Notes: generated by a model not told the origin, from the letters alone. DNA of 64,000 nucleotides from Gigaspora rosea (GCA_003550325.1 QKWP01000430.1:98257-162256); one strand, 5' to 3'. Counted from the first letter of the stretch, positions 33,016 through 46,503 are shown. Program-made: numbers and translations.

Positions 33016-34310
33016 CTTTTTTTTCTTTTATCAAGCTAAATTCATCATCATTATACGCTCTTTTGGCGTTAATCTACTATACATCTCTCAATGGTATAAT
33101 ACATAACATTATTTCTATTGAATAATTTAAACGTCATTGATAGTTTTATTTAATGCATAACTTGTATTTTTATAATTTTATATATATTCATAAAAAAATA
33201 TTTGATATAAAAAAAGCTTAGAAAATGTCACCTGAGAGCATGTTAACATAAGATTTCCGACATTTACGAATTCATATACCATATTAGTAAGTTATGCGGC
33301 ATTGTTTATAATCCTATTCGCCTTAAATATTTGTACAAATCATTTGCAGAGCTAGCCTCAAACTTTATCATATCTCCGTCCTTAGTTATATTATTCTTCA
33401 TTTGTACACTGTGGCTATTAACTTGTATTTTATATATAGAAGTGCCACTAACCATCAATCACTCTACGTAATCAATCAAATTGCTAGATTAAACAATGCA
33501 TTGCTCAATTTGGTCGTACGTATAGTCTTTGAACACACGATCTATTTTAATTTGCTTAATTTGGTTTGTAATGTTTCAATAATTGCTCATTGAGTTTGCC
33601 AAGAAAAAAAAATTACTGTAAAATTCGGACGTGAGTACTCCGTTATTTCCATAATTTAAAATTGTACCCGGGTACTCTTTTATAAGGAGTATAATGTATT
33701 GAGGCAATATGCTTTATTATATGCACCTGACATGATATATAATTTATATAATGCTTTTATACCCGGGTATAAATCACCGTCTAGCACTTGCCATGAGGGT
33801 ACTCGAGTCCGGCATTTTACGGTTTTTCATCGATCATTTATTGGATCAACCCATGAAAATATGATTGGTTACCGTCAAATTTTTAAAGAGCTGAATTCGA
33901 CAATAAACCTGAAAATCTGATGTCTTATGTTGCACTCGTATGTCATTAAAATGTCCGTTGTTTTATATACATAACCAATTACGTACACGCATGTGCGAGT
34001 TTAAATTGCTCGATATTAACGATGCAGGCAAATTGTCTCAATGAGCTATAACAAATTCGGCAAGTTAACATTGTGTCGATAATGTCGTAACTATGATAAT
34101 ATTTTTTTTAAAAAAAAATTTCGAAACTTCATTATTATGAATCGTCCAAAATGTTTGTATCCAAGAACAACTTAATTTTGAGTTAAATTCTGTACTTAAA
34201 TGACTATATTAACAATTGCTAAGAATTTAAAGCTTGCTTTGATAGTATATAGGTTGTAGATCCTATATAACCTAATATATTATCCAGACATTGGACTTTA
34301 AGCTGAATAG
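33016..34310. repeat. 5' flank of arrestin copy A, homologous to 45.3-47.18 kb
   Basis: Noncoding DNA colinear with 45300-47180 and more weakly with 58.8-60.36 kb. It holds the uninterrupted target sites of two elements present only downstream of 45.8 kb: GTCTTTGAA at 33525-33533 and AATTGTACC at 33660-33668. Short open frames (33402-33593, 33699-33920) are not conserved as proteins between the copies. Confidence 0.75.
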
Positions 34311-34690
34311 ATTGTTATTTTTTTATTTTATTTATTTTATTTATTTTTATTATTCTTTTATTTTTTTATTTGTTTATTTTCGATTTATTTTTTTATTTTT
34401 TTATTTGTTTATTTTCGATTTATTTTTTTATTTTTTTATTTTATTATACTTATTATATTTATTATATTTTTATTTTTTTATTTTTTCTTATTTTCTTATT
34501 TTTTTATTTTTTTCATTTTTTTATTTTTTTATTTTCTATTTTTTATTTTTTATTTTTTATTATTTTTATTTTTTTATTTTTTATTTTTTTTATTTTATTT
34601 ATTTTTTATTTTTTTTATTTTTTTTATTTTTTATTTTTTTTTATTTTTTTTATTTTTTATTTTTTTTATTTTTTTTATTTTTTTTTAATG
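34310..34690. repeat. T-rich simple-sequence tract
   Basis: About 380 bp composed of TATTTTT/TTATTT repeats. The long plus-strand frames in it encode only Phe/Tyr/Ile/Leu and are artefacts. Similarity between copies A and B stops at its left edge (TTGTTATTTTTTTAT). Confidence 0.9.
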
Positions 34691-36240
34691 AGTCAAATAT
34701 ATGTATTTAATAACGTTCTTTATACTCATGAACTAATAAAATAAACAAAAATTCAAATTTCAAGATTCGTGGTTTTGTTTCTTTAGCAGTATTAATTTAA
34801 TAATTTGTTATTTATGAAACTTTTAAAATACGACACAGTAAATAAAGATATGGCTACATCATCATATTGTAACTTTAGCAGCGAGTATACAAGGTGTGAT
34901 TTAACTGTATTATAAAAAGGCAAGTTATAACTAAGTTTTAGGGCTTTCTCAAGCAACTCCCTCGATATGATACAATAGTGATTGATGATGCTCAATTATT
35001 ACAATTGATCAAAATAATGATTGCGATCGTTACTCGAGCAGACCACCCTTTTTTATTATCATTATGATTTCAGCAAATCGTAGCAAAAAAAAAAAACCAA
35101 AAAAAAAACAAAAGGTGACTATCCAATAAACAAATCTAACTCCTTCGGCAGCACTTCAACAAATAAATGTAACTTCGGCAGCACCAAGTGCCTCAACTTC
35201 TCCTTTATGAGCTTTATAAATATTCATATGTTGTTACAGCAACAATTTTCGCAAAATCAACTTCAAACAAAACAAGCGCAAACAGCAATGAAGTATTTGA
35301 ATCTAAAAATTTTTTTTAGTAAAAAATAAAATAAAATAAAAAATAAAACGATTTACTTTTTTTCTGCCAACAAGAAAAATTACTAACCGAGTTTGATTAC
35401 CAAAAAATAAAAATAAATATGACATAAAAGTTAAAGGATAATAAATATTGGTGTGGTGTGCCTTTGGGTTCCTTTGAATTTTTTATTAACGATAAAAGTT
35501 TCTAATATAAAAAGCAACGTTAATTATTAATTTCGCTGAAGATCCATGACATAAGCAAAGTGTTAGAACAATCTCTTTTTTTACTCTATCAGTAAGTAGT
35601 TTTAACCAATCATCGTTAACTCGATGAAGAAAAAAGATAGTCTGTCTCTAGACTTTTTTCAGTGAAGCGACAGTTCACTTAATCGGTTTTTTTGACTCCC
35701 GACTATTTAAAATTTTATTTTCGATCAATTGATTTAGGCGTGAGAATAACCTTAATCGATTACTGTTTATTCATTATAAAACTTGATAAAATTATAAACT
35801 TGCTACTTCATTGGCTTCTACATTTCATTTTTTGAAGTTTATAATAAAATATGAAAACTAACAAATTAGCCATGTCATATGTTTCTATCGTTTATTTGAT
35901 ACTCATACTGTACTAAACGTGAAAATTATTTAGTTATATAAAATAAAAAATATCGCAAAACATATGGTTACCGATCTTCTCCAACTTTACCCACTATACA
36001 ACTACCTAGTGTACCCCTAATAAATTTCTCCGAACAAAACATTCCATTTTCAAAATTACAAGTATCTAATTCCATATACCTTCCTATGCTATGCTAAATG
36101 TTACATTATATCGAAACTCTACATATACTGCAATTTGAATATAAAATTCGATTAAGTTTGTCATATATAATAATTCTTTCGATTATTATGAATTTTTTAA
36201 AATAAATCTATGATATTCTGACTTGTCGTAATCGCACAAA
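34691..36240. other. Intergenic DNA with traces shared with 60.4-60.65 kb
   Basis: Patches such as 'aaaacttgataaaattataaac' (35780) recur right of copy C (about 60604-60625), so this is further 5' flank of the arrestin block. At 35120-35310 there is a possible Gln-rich exon remnant: CTTCGGCAGCAC occurs twice, and MLLQQQFSQNQLQTKQAQ is readable at 35228. It is interrupted and unsupported by splice sites. The 67-codon minus frame at 34792-34995 is also unassigned. Confidence 0.35.
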
Positions 36241-36246
36241 AAAAAC

Positions 36247-36494
36247 AAAGGCACATGATATTATTTCCAATAAAAAAACCGCATTATATTATTTCAAATA
36301 AAAAGGTACATTATATTATTTACAATAAAAAAGCCGCATTGTACTATTTCTAATAAAAAAGGTCATTGTATTATTTACAATAAAAAAGCCGCATTATATT
36401 ATTGCCAATAAAAAAGGCGCATTATATGATTTCCAATAAAAAAGGTACATTATATTATTTACAATAAAAAAGCCGCATTATATTATTTCCAATA
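36247..36494. repeat. Tandem repeat, about 8 units of ~32 bp
   Basis: Units read AAAAAAGCCGCATTATATTA then TTTCCAAT, with variants GGTACATT and GGTCATTG. They are contiguous, without spacers. GCC/GGC-CGC blocks punctuate an otherwise A/T unit. Confidence 0.85.
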
Positions 36495-38638
36495 ATGTAT
36501 TTTTATTTTTTCCCGCCCATCCTTTTTTAGATTTTTTTTTGTATTTTCAAACACTTTCAGGTCATTAGCCATTCATTTAAGTTTGATCCAATATTTTTAG
36601 TAAGACACTTAGAAATAAAATTATTCACCTTTATAAAATTTTTATTATATATCAGCAATTAGATTTTTTATGAGCTGAATTCTAGAGGTCGGAACCAGTG
36701 CTTAAAATAGAAATTTTAATTTACCGGTACATGCACCTGTTATATAAAAAAATACCGGTCCAAAAAAAAAAACCTGCATTAATAGAAAATGATCATCAGA
36801 TCATTGGTGCACATAGATGCATACTTCAAAAAATTCCGGATCATGCACCGTTTGTTGTACCGGCCCAATTTTAAAATACCGGTATATGCAATATAAAAAA
36901 CGGTAGATCCGGGCGGAGTTTACAGCTGTTTTCACAAATTCGGGATTTTTACAGGGTAATCCCAAAAATTCCTGGTCGGATTTAGGTCGGCATTTAACCC
37001 TAATTGTTAGTAAATTCTATAGCAAAATTATCAGCTAGGGCGCTTTTCACTTAATGAACGGCTACGATTTTATTAATAAATTTTTAGTGATCCTGGGCAA
37101 AATTGACAATTTCCGGCTCTGCCGACCAGGATTCCGATGCATTCCGGCCAGGAATCTTCTTGTATGAATTTAAATTCGGAGACAACAGATAAAAATTGAT
37201 CGACCGATCGCCGAAAATCTAATTCAGATAACGCCGAATTTACTGTAAAAACTTACCGAATTCGGCCGAAATAAATTTTAGCTATTTCGGCCGAATTCGA
37301 ATTCGGTGTTCTTCGGGGGTTACACAACATATATACAAAATATGTACTGCTACATCGATTATATCTAATCTAAAACTTTTAATTTGCCGAATATGGTACT
37401 ATTCGTTGGAAAATAGTTGAGAATAACTTAGAAAGCCTGTCAGTACGATTAATTGTTAAATACATAGGCCACGCAAAGTTAAATTTTCGTTTTGCATTAC
37501 CTGCCGGCCCAAATTTTTCAAAAACTTTTTTTTTTTAGTCCCAATTCTTCTAAGACAAGCATAATAATGTTTATTTTAATGATTTTAATGAATATAGTTC
37601 AAAAAAATCGATATTAGTTATCATTAAAATCAGAAAATGGATGGAGGGATATCGAACCATTTCGGGATTGTTAATAGTCAAAAATATGTACACATGTGTG
37701 GTCAGAGGGAATTTTCGGAGGTATGATAATACTTATTGTTAAAACTTTTAGATTAGGGTTATTTTGGAGATTTTTTAGGAAATTCTTAAATTTTTTTTGT
37801 GTTTATATACAAAATTTTGTGCTAAACAAGTTTACTTTGTGGAAATAAAAAGGTTATCTTAATAAAATTAAAGGTATTTGCAATTTTTCATTTTTTAACT
37901 CATTTTTTAAAGATTTCTCTAAATTTCATTAAGACAATCTTTCTAATTCAACTAAGTAAACTTGTTTAATACTAAATTTTGCATATGGGTTCAAAAAATT
38001 TTAAGACCTTTTTTTAATGTTAGAATAATTCATAATCTAAAGAATTTTAACAAAAATTGTTTATTTTTTAAAAATAATGATTTGCAAATTTAGCCAATCA
38101 AATTAGAGTGTGATATATAAGCATATCACACCTATGCAAAGCATATTAAATTTCTATTATTAAAATTCTTTCAAGCCTTATTATATCTAGAATTTGTTTT
38201 TGTTATAGGTGAAGTTAGAAATGGCTAAAGCTGAAAATTTTAAATTATTTAATATAAAATTTTCTAAAATTTTTGGGCTGCATTTTCTAAGCTTTTTTTT
38301 ATAATTAGATTAGAGCTTAGGATTAATTTTAATAATAAAAGAGTATAAATAGATTTTGGTAGAATTTATGTTTAAATTGAGGTTCTTAATTTTCAACTTC
38401 AGTTATTTTTAACTTTAGCTACAATATTTTTTATTATTATTTGAGTTAAATAGTCAAAATATAGTTAGTTATAATTATATTTGTAGTTATATTTAGAGCC
38501 TGCTAATAGAACTCAATAATTATTGTTGTTTTTGCTATAGATATAACTTTTGAACAAGATATTCAGACAATAAGTTTTTAATTTTTTTTATACAAGTTTA
38601 TTTATAAGTAGGCCCAAAGATGGACAAGATTTTAATAT
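36495..38638. other. Intergenic DNA with repeat fragments
   Basis: It contains an inverted pair built on ACCGGTA (about 36719-36900). A segment (about 36945-37150: GCAAAATTATCAGCTAGG, 'ctgccgaccaggattccgatgc') is repeated at 60650-60830. There is a strong EcoRI-like palindrome at 37256-37299. The left half of a GGCCACGCAAAGTT element starts near 37466. From 37.7 kb on it is A/T-rich with nothing recognisable. Confidence 0.5.
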
Positions 38639-41600
38639 TAATAATATTAATAAATCTTGAAAACCCATTAAGAATATTTTATTAGAGGTAAAAAAAGCAT
38701 TTAAATTAATTAGTATTAGAGGATAAAGCTATAAATATCTTTTTATTACAGACCTTGCCATTCTATAGAAAACAAATTTGGAACAATAAAGTTAAATTAG
38801 TTATTTGCCCTTTTGCTTTTTGAATTGAATATTGAGATATTTTAATTTTTTTTATTTAGTCAATAGCATGTTCAATATGCCAAACATAACTAAATATTTA
38901 TTTTATAAGACAGGCATTTTTTATAGCTTTAATTTGGTTTATATCTTTATTAAAAAGAATAAAAAAAGGTAAGATGCCTTCTTTTCTAACAAGCAATGTT
39001 ATTAATATTTAAAGAATTTTGTAGACAATCTTCTAATTTAGTAAGTATATTAAGATATAAAAAAGAATGTAACAAATATTATAATATTATTGAAAAGAAG
39101 AGGAGTCTTTGAAATCTTATATTAAAGATATAAATTCATGAGAGCCAATTAAATTTCATTTACATAAGAGAAGGAGTAGAGTATAGTAAAAAAATATTAT
39201 ATAATATATATTACTACTCTAAGCAAATAGTATTTGGAATTCTTTACAATTAACAATTAAGATAAATAATTCAAAATTTTTGCAATTAGTTTTAATAAAG
39301 AGTTAAGAATAAGTTTACTAATATTTTTTCTAAATTATATTTATAAATAGTGTAACAAATTCAAGTGCTCTAATAAAATCATTTTCATGATAGATATTAA
39401 AAGTAGAGTACACTATTTGCAAATTATATTAAAATGAGTAGTAAAATTTTTTTCTTTTTAAAATTAAAAAAATTATATTAAGTTAACTACTTTTAATTTC
39501 TAAAAAAGTTGCAAAATAGATTTTTCTGATTCTAACAGTAATAAATTATTAAAATTAGTTAGATTTTACTAAGAAACATGTGTTAAAGATTGTGTATTAC
39601 AAAAATTATATAATATAAACCAATCAGAATCACCAATATTGTATTACTACAGAGAATTTGAAGAATCTAACCACATATATAGGTAGTTTTTTTCAAGTCA
39701 CAAAAGTTTTAATTTTTACTACTATAAATAGAAGGTTTGATATACACTATATCAAAATTTAATAAATTTTTGGTGGTAAATTTAAAAAGTTTTAATAGTA
39801 GTATATTTTTGTAACCTTGTATAACTTTTTGTATATCAATATTATATAAAAAATGATTTATATTGGATTCTACTTTTATTTTATAATTTTTGTCAACTAA
39901 TTCTTGTCACTCTATATAATTTTTTGTTGAGATAACTTGATTTTTATATTTTTTTGCTTCTTTGACAGTCTTGCTGAGACACAAATAATTATTTTATTTA
40001 CTAATATTAGTAATACTACTATACTAGTATATAATTAACTACAATTGTAAGCTTGATATTATCTGGTTACAAAGACTGTAATCTGATGTAATCTGTTGCA
40101 CCAACTTATATATGAGTTGGAAGGCTTTGTTAGCTCTGCCAAAAACCAACTCCTTTAGATTTTTTCTACCTAAGTTACTTGATAGAATATACTTAGTCCA
40201 TATCTAATAAAAATAATAAAGAAAATAAAAAGGGGAATAAAAAAAAAGAGAACTACAAACTCAATTTAAATAAATAACCAAATTTACAAAAAAGAAAAAA
40301 CAAAGATAGAAAAAACAAAAGAGGGTAACAGAACTAAAAAGTGCACTATTAGTACTTGTAAATATTGTAAAAATTATATAATACTACTAAATGATAAGTC
40401 TCTATTTAAAATCTATTTATGTATTATATTTAATAAGAAAAAAAGATAAAAAAACTCTGTCAAATAATATAGAGAAACTAATGCCTAATAACACTTATAC
40501 AAGAAATTGATATGTGTTTCAAGACTTTGTACAGTTAAACCTCCATAAATACAACTTGTAGAGACAAGCTACAATGTGCATTTAGAGAGATTGGTATTTA
40601 GGGAGAGCCAATTAAATTGCAGCTTTAAAAATTAAATTATTAAGTTTGTATAACTTTTACTAAAAACTGTATAACTTATTTTAAATATTGAAATTTGATT
40701 GGCTATGTGAATTTAGGGAGGTTAGTGTAATATAAAAAGTTATTTAAAAGAACATGCATTTACAGAATATAGAACATGCATTTAGCACTAATAACATCTT
40801 ATAGACAAAAAAAAACATGCATTTAGAAAGGTATTGCATTTGTGGAGATTGCATTTATGAAGATTTAACTGTACACATTTTCATTGTTTATCTTGAAATG
40901 CTAAAGTTACTTGTGATATCAATTTCAATTTGGTAGACATATTCCAATTTAAAAAGAGTAAACACTGCTGACCTTTTGGAAGATGTAAGCTAAATTTCTA
41001 CTTTTTGGCAAAATTTTAAAAAGTCCAAGAGAAGAAGCAATAAGAGTATAAAACTTGTAATGGACTGTAAATTGCATGTTTTTATTTAACAAAAATATGT
41101 TTCTGCTTGAGCTTTTACATTTTTTGACAAAAATATTTAGGGTTGTAGCCCTACTACATCTTTTTTAGCAATAAAGTATTCTACTCAGAGAGTCAAACCC
41201 ACAAGAAGAGCTCTTTTTTACTTTATTTTAGTTCTTCTAAATGTGAAATCTGGAGACCTGTATCCAGGTTGTTCCTAGATAAAGTCTTTGCTATATATAC
41301 ATATACTAACTACAAAGTTTACCTGTTACATAACTTGATATTTATAAAAAATTTAGTACAAAGGATTATTGGAAAGAGTTTGATTGGATTTTTTATACTG
41401 TCTAAAAAATAAATTAGATAATAAATTATTTATAAAAAATAATTTTATTAAATATATTAAAATTATAATTATAATATAAATGTATAAATAAATGCATTAT
41501 ATATTTTTAGTTTTTAATTTTGTAATATTTTATTTATTATAGTAGAGCATTTTTAGTATTTATAATACCTTTTGTTAGTTAGCTATAATTTTGTATTATT

Positions 41601-41879
41601 AATTTTTGAAATTATTATTTATTATATTATTGATTTTTGTATAATGTTTTGTAAATATTTTGCTCTTGCAAGTTTATAGATTTTTTAATATTATTTTATT
41701 ATTCTACAATATTTTTATTTATAATAATACTATAATTCTCAAATATATAATGCTATTTTGATTTAGTTGTGCTATAGTTGTTAAAGTACTTTTAATTTAT
41801 TATTTATATATATTAGTACTGTAGATTATTAGTATTATATAAGTATTGGTAGGCTTTAAATTAGGTTTACTATAGATTC

Positions 41880-42150
41880 CTGATAATTATCTACCCTTTA
41901 TCTTAATAAAAATTTTTAGAAAATTACTAGCAGTTGCTATATATAAAATTCTAAATTTTCAAACATATAATTAAATAAAGTTGTTCATATCTTCAAAATA
42001 CATCAAAATTGGTATTATTTGGACGAATTTTTAAAAGTACATCATTAAATTTTTAGAAAATTTAACAATTCAAAAATAAGCTACTCTACATTTTTTTGGT
42101 GTGATTTTTTGTTCAAAAATAGTAGCTTATTTTTGGGAATATATGGTAAT
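41880..42150. mobile_element. Decayed relative of the 17031 MITE
   Basis: The right end GTAGCTTATTTTTGGGAATA followed by TATGGTA and the internal CTAGCAGTTGCTATATATAA and AAGTTGTTCA match 17031-17348. The left end is degraded. A copy by duplication lies at 55330-55610. Confidence 0.6.
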
Positions 42151-43159
42151 AGGTTGAATAAATTAAAAGATAATATAATTTAATGCTAAAATTAAGGTTA
42201 AAGAAGTTCAGAATTAGTGTAAAGGCGAAAAAACTTAGGCTAGTATGCTACAGGATTATATAAGAACTAAATGATTAGGTTAATGCAAACTAGTACAAGA
42301 GCTAAAATATTAGTGCTATGTATTATATAATTAATAGGATTCTGAAAAAATATAACGATAAATTAGATCCAGATTTGTAAAACTTACACAAAATTTCTTT
42401 CAAAAATGTATAATTTGAGGCAAAAAATTTGAAAATTTTACTATAGAAATTCAACATTTGTTAACACTATAACTGATAAAAACTTTGCCAAATTGAGAAT
42501 AACATTACAAACCCCAAAAAAATTCAATAAAAAATCCTACCAATAAAATCGAATCAAGTTTCACTGAAAAATTTTACGAACACACTGACTTCAAAATTTA
42601 ATTGCTGCTTAATTTACAGAATAAAAACCTCGAATCAACTAAAAAAAAAACAACTCCTAAACGCATGAGTAGCTTGTTAATGATCTACAAGTACAGTAAA
42701 TCTAAAAATCTCAATCACTTTATACAGAATAAAGGCCAACTTACACATTGGAAATAGCTAAATATGCCATTCTCAATAGTTTCAAGTATGCGTTAAATAA
42801 TTGATATTAAGTACGTATTGTTCTTGGTGTACGTAATTATTTCTATGAAAAGAATCCGAGAATTCTAGATCTTTCACTTTATTAAGATCGATAATTTAAG
42901 AAATTTTATTCAATGAGATTTACGTATTAGTTTATGTATTACTTCCATATAGAAATTAAAGTTTTTAAATTTCTTTCACTATGACGAGACGATATCTAAA
43001 TTTAGTATTTCCACAATTACACAAGCATGCAATTGTAGACTACAAGTGTGGAATTATAGAATTGTCGATCGTTAATATTTTTACAATTCCACAATGATCA
43101 TTTTTGAACCAAAACAAAACGGGTTATCAATAATTAAAGTTTATCAGCTATTTTGAAAT

Positions 43160-43395
43160 ACAATAACATATAATTAATAATATAATAATTAATAATATAA
43201 TATAATTAATAATTATATAACGGTAATAGATAACATATAATTAATAATTATTATATATAATAGATAATATATAATTAATAATTATATAATATAATTATAT
43301 AATAATAATTATATACAATAATATATAATTAATAATAATTATTTAATAATAATTATATTATATAATATATAATATATAATATTATATAATTATCA
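43160..43395. repeat. AT-only tract (ATAATTAATAATTATATA repeats)
   Basis: Irregular repeats of ATAATATATAATTAATAATT-type sequence. The counterpart at 56585-56890 differs in repeat number, as expected of slippage. Confidence 0.85.
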
Positions 43396-44029
43396 ATAAA
43401 TAACAAATTAACGGATTTGCAAAGGTCCTAAAATTTTCCTAAAATTTTATAACAATTATATGCTATCATTCTAATTCTTCAAGAAATAACTTTTTTTTTG
43501 GACTATTATTCCTTTTGCTGTTTGGGTTTCCATATGGGCACTTTTAACACATAATACACCACTTGTTTTCTTCCATAATTAGGAACGTTAAAATTTCAAA
43601 CCATCAATATCATAGCAATGCAATTTAAAATATAAAATATGCGTAACTTTAAATCCATTGTTGGCCAACTGCAAGATCACTACATGCAATAGTCATTTTG
43701 ATCTCTGTTTAGAATCCCCACAAAAATCACAAGACCATATCTTTGCAGTAATTGCGACGAATAACAAGCTTATCATAGAACTGTGTTTAACCATATATTT
43801 ATTTATTCGAAAAATAAAGCTTTTTAGTAACATATTTTGTAGTGACAAAAGTTTTCGCGCGACCATTGAAATATTCTACTGGTCGATTTTTTTTTAAACT
43901 TTTATATCATAAAATATATTATTCAATTACAAATTCTGCATGTACTAAATAAAAAACAACTAAGAAATAAAATTTATAAATGACCATAAAAAAAACGTAT
44001 GCATATAACATATAGCCATATACAGTAAA
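43396..44029. other. 3' flank of arrestin copy B
   Basis: Noncoding and colinear with 56900-57511 in unit 2, including 'agttttcgcgcgaccat' and 'attctactggtcgatttttt'. The 79-codon frame at 43658-43897 is not preserved in the other unit because of indels. Confidence 0.6.
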
Positions 44030-45261
44030 TTAATGTATATTAAAAATTCCGGATTTCTCAGAATAAATAAGACCTTTATCCTTTCCTTCTTTGATTTCTT
44101 TTGGAGTTAAACTATTAATAATTCCAATATCACTTTGAAATATTAAATGACTTCCATTCTTAAATTCAATCTTTGCTTTCAAACGATGTGTCATCAGAAT
44201 ACGTTGAAACGTTTTTGTATAAATATTTAGAGGTATAAATTTAGTACTATTCTTTGAAGGTATACGCATTCCAACTTCAAATGAATAATTATTTTTTGTA
44301 GGTTGTGGTAAAGTAGAAAGTTTCTTTTTATCGATTATAACTTTGGTAGTTTCTATTTTATTGGCAGTTATAATCACATTATTCTTAGCAATACACTGCA
44401 ATTCGATTAGTTGAAGCTTGATCTTTTTAATATTTATATCAGCCATCGTTGGTTTCAAGGAAGTCAAGTTTACATACAGTGAAATATCATCTCCCATACT
44501 CCAACTAATCAGGTAATTAACAAAAAATAAAAAAATTAATATCAATTAAAAGTTTATCGTTTAACAAAAAAAAAAAATTGAAACATACAAAAATTTTTTT
44601 AACTCGCATTTTACCATAGTATCGCCAACTTTATATTCCTCAATTGCTTTATCATAATCAGGACATTTCATAATGATCGGTCGTTCCAGAGGTTCAGTAG
44701 GTAAACACCATCTATTAATCTGACATTTTACTGAAATAACTTTTTCAACATTTTTATTCGATATTAACCTTGCTTCCAGAATATAATTTATGCCTGCATA
44801 AATGTTATAATCAATTTCGAATGAACTCGGGAGATCATCCTCGAGTTTAATGTTAAACCTCAAATTTAAATTGGTGACAGGCTGATAATCCAAATTTTCC
44901 CAAGCATTATAGGTATAATGACAAAAGACTCGATTAAATTTTTCATTAAATTGTTTAAATATACTTTCACACAAAGTAGATTCTTGGCCAATTAGAGAGA
45001 TTTCAACTTTCTTTAAATATAAAGGTTTATCAATAGGACAATGTACATGAAAATTGCCGGTGATGAAAGATGGCCCAATACCAAGATATCCTTTATTTAT
45101 TTTTAAAAAAGATTAATTCACCATTTTGAGAATTATGATATTTCCCTATAAACGACAAAATCTTACTAACCATGTTGAAAGGTTTTGATATTCTTCGAAG
45201 AATAGGTGAAAAATGCATGTTTATCATATTTTGTATAGGAATCTTTTGAGGGACCGTTCAT
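44030..45261 (-). CDS. Arrestin-like protein, copy B (3 exons, 355 aa, mosaic)
   Basis: Exons, minus strand: 45171-45261, 44589-45090, 44030-44504. Introns: 45091-45170 (80 bp, GTTAGT..AG) and 44505-44588 (84 bp, GTATGT..AG). The spliced frame is 356 codons without a stop. Domain layout is as in copy A: N-domain about residues 32-190, C-domain from MGDDISLYV on. It ends with six extra residues (GIFNIH) because the stop shared by A and C is read through by substitution. Most of exon 2 and the 5' flank are nearly identical to copy A, whereas exon 3, intron 2 and the 3' flank are nearly identical to copy C, so B looks like a recombinant. No PPxY motif or membrane segment. The open frame argues that it is functional; cargo or partner is unknown. 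Confidence 0.88.
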
Positions 45262-45335
45262 TTTGTTGTCACTCGTAATTTGAGAGTTAATTTTGTATAT
45301 GTAAAAAAAAACAAAAGAGTCAAAGCTTTCTTATC

Positions 45336-45343
45336 TATTTATA
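45336..45343 (-). promoter_or_regulatory. TATA box of arrestin-like gene B
   Basis: TATAAATA on the minus strand, about 75 bp upstream of the ATG at 45261, in the same context (AAGTATAAATAGATA-like) as copy A. Confidence 0.7.
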
Positions 45344-45837
45344 CTTGTTTTCTTAAATCAAGCTCTTTTGGCGTTAATCTGCTATACATCTCTCAATGGC
45401 ATAATACATAACATTATTTCTATTGAATAATTTAAACGTCATTGATAGTTTTATTTAGTGCATATCTTGTATTTTTATAATTTTATATATGTTCATAAAA
45501 AAAATTTTTGATATAAAAAAAGCTTAGAAATGTCACCTGAGAGCATGTTATCATAAGATTTCCGACATTTAACGAATTCATATACCATATTAGTAAGTTA
45601 TGCGGCATTGTTTATAATCCTATTCGCCTTAAATATTTGTACAAATCATTTGCAGAGCAGCCTCAAACATTATCATATCTCTGTCCTTAGTTATATTATT
45701 CTTCATTTGTACACTGTGGCGATTAACTTGTATTTTATATATAGAAGTGCTACTAATCATCAATCACTCTACGTAATCAATCAAATTGCTAGATTAAACA
45801 ATGCATTGCTCAATTTGGTCGTACGTATAGTCTTGAA

Positions 45838-46111
45838 CAGTGTTGTCGTGTCTACTATGTCCAAGACTTTTTTTACTTATGTCCACGTCCAAACGTCCAC
45901 AGTGTCCACAACTGTCCAAAGAATATTTTGACTTTAAAATTTAATAAATTAGTTTAAGAAAGATATGATTATATATTTTTTATAGTTCTGAATATTTTTC
46001 TGAAAAGAAAAAAATAGGTTATCTTAATAAAATTTTAAATACGGTAATTTAGATTTATTTTTTTGTCCACAATTGTCCACAAATTGTCCAGAGCTGTCCC
46101 GTGACAACACT
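45838..46111. mobile_element. hAT-like MITE with perfect 8-bp duplication and known empty site
   Basis: The ends are CAGTGTTGTC and GACAACACTG. GTCTTGAA flanks at 45830-45837 and 46112-46119. The homologous position in the copy A flank (33525-33533) is uninterrupted. Internal 'tgtccacgtccaaacgtcca' and 'ttgtccacaattgtccac' repeats are subterminal. The CAGTGTTGT end is shared with 22980-24094. Confidence 0.9.
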
Positions 46112-46253
46112 GGTCTTGAACACACGATCACTATTTTAATTTGCTTAATTGGTTTGTAACGTTTCTTTAATTGCTCATTGAGTTTGCTAAGAAAAAAATT
46201 ACTGTAAATTCGGACGTGAGTACTCCGTTATTTCCATAATTTAAAATTGTACC

Positions 46254-46503
46254 TATAGTTGCCGCCCAAATCCCAAACTATTATAGTTTGGGTTTGTCCA
46301 CGCCCAAATCCCAAACTCTGGTCAAACTAATTTCTCAAAAACTTTGTTAATAATTCTTATTTAAACAATTGATATATATTCTTATAACTATATATAATAT
46401 ATTTGCAAAATATTAAGATTATTTGTTTGATTTAATTTTCTGTAAATAACAATTGTTTTTTTTTTTTTGAGTTTTGAGTTTGTCCGGTTTGTCCGGCAAG
46501 TAT
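46254..46503. mobile_element. MITE with 9-bp duplication and known empty site
   Basis: AATTGTACC flanks at 46245-46253 and 46504-46512 and occurs once in copy A (33660-33668). The ends ATAGTTGCCG and inverse ATACTTGCCGG are short and imperfect. The interior has repeated CCCAAATCCCAAACT near the left end and 'gagtttgtccggtttgtccgg' near the right end. Mutator-like by duplication length. Confidence 0.75.

Noticed and set aside
34291..34744. Two long plus-strand frames of Phe/Tyr/Ile/Leu
   Set aside because: Translation of a TATTTTT simple-sequence tract; the frames overlap each other and contain no other residues of note.
36247..36494. Possible CRISPR-like array
   Set aside because: Units are contiguous with no unique spacers and the window is eukaryotic.
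44510..44545. N-terminal hydrophobic stretch (MILIFLFFVNYLIS) as a signal peptide before exon 3
   Set aside because: It is translated intron 2 sequence; the GTATGT..AG splice removes it and keeps the frame.
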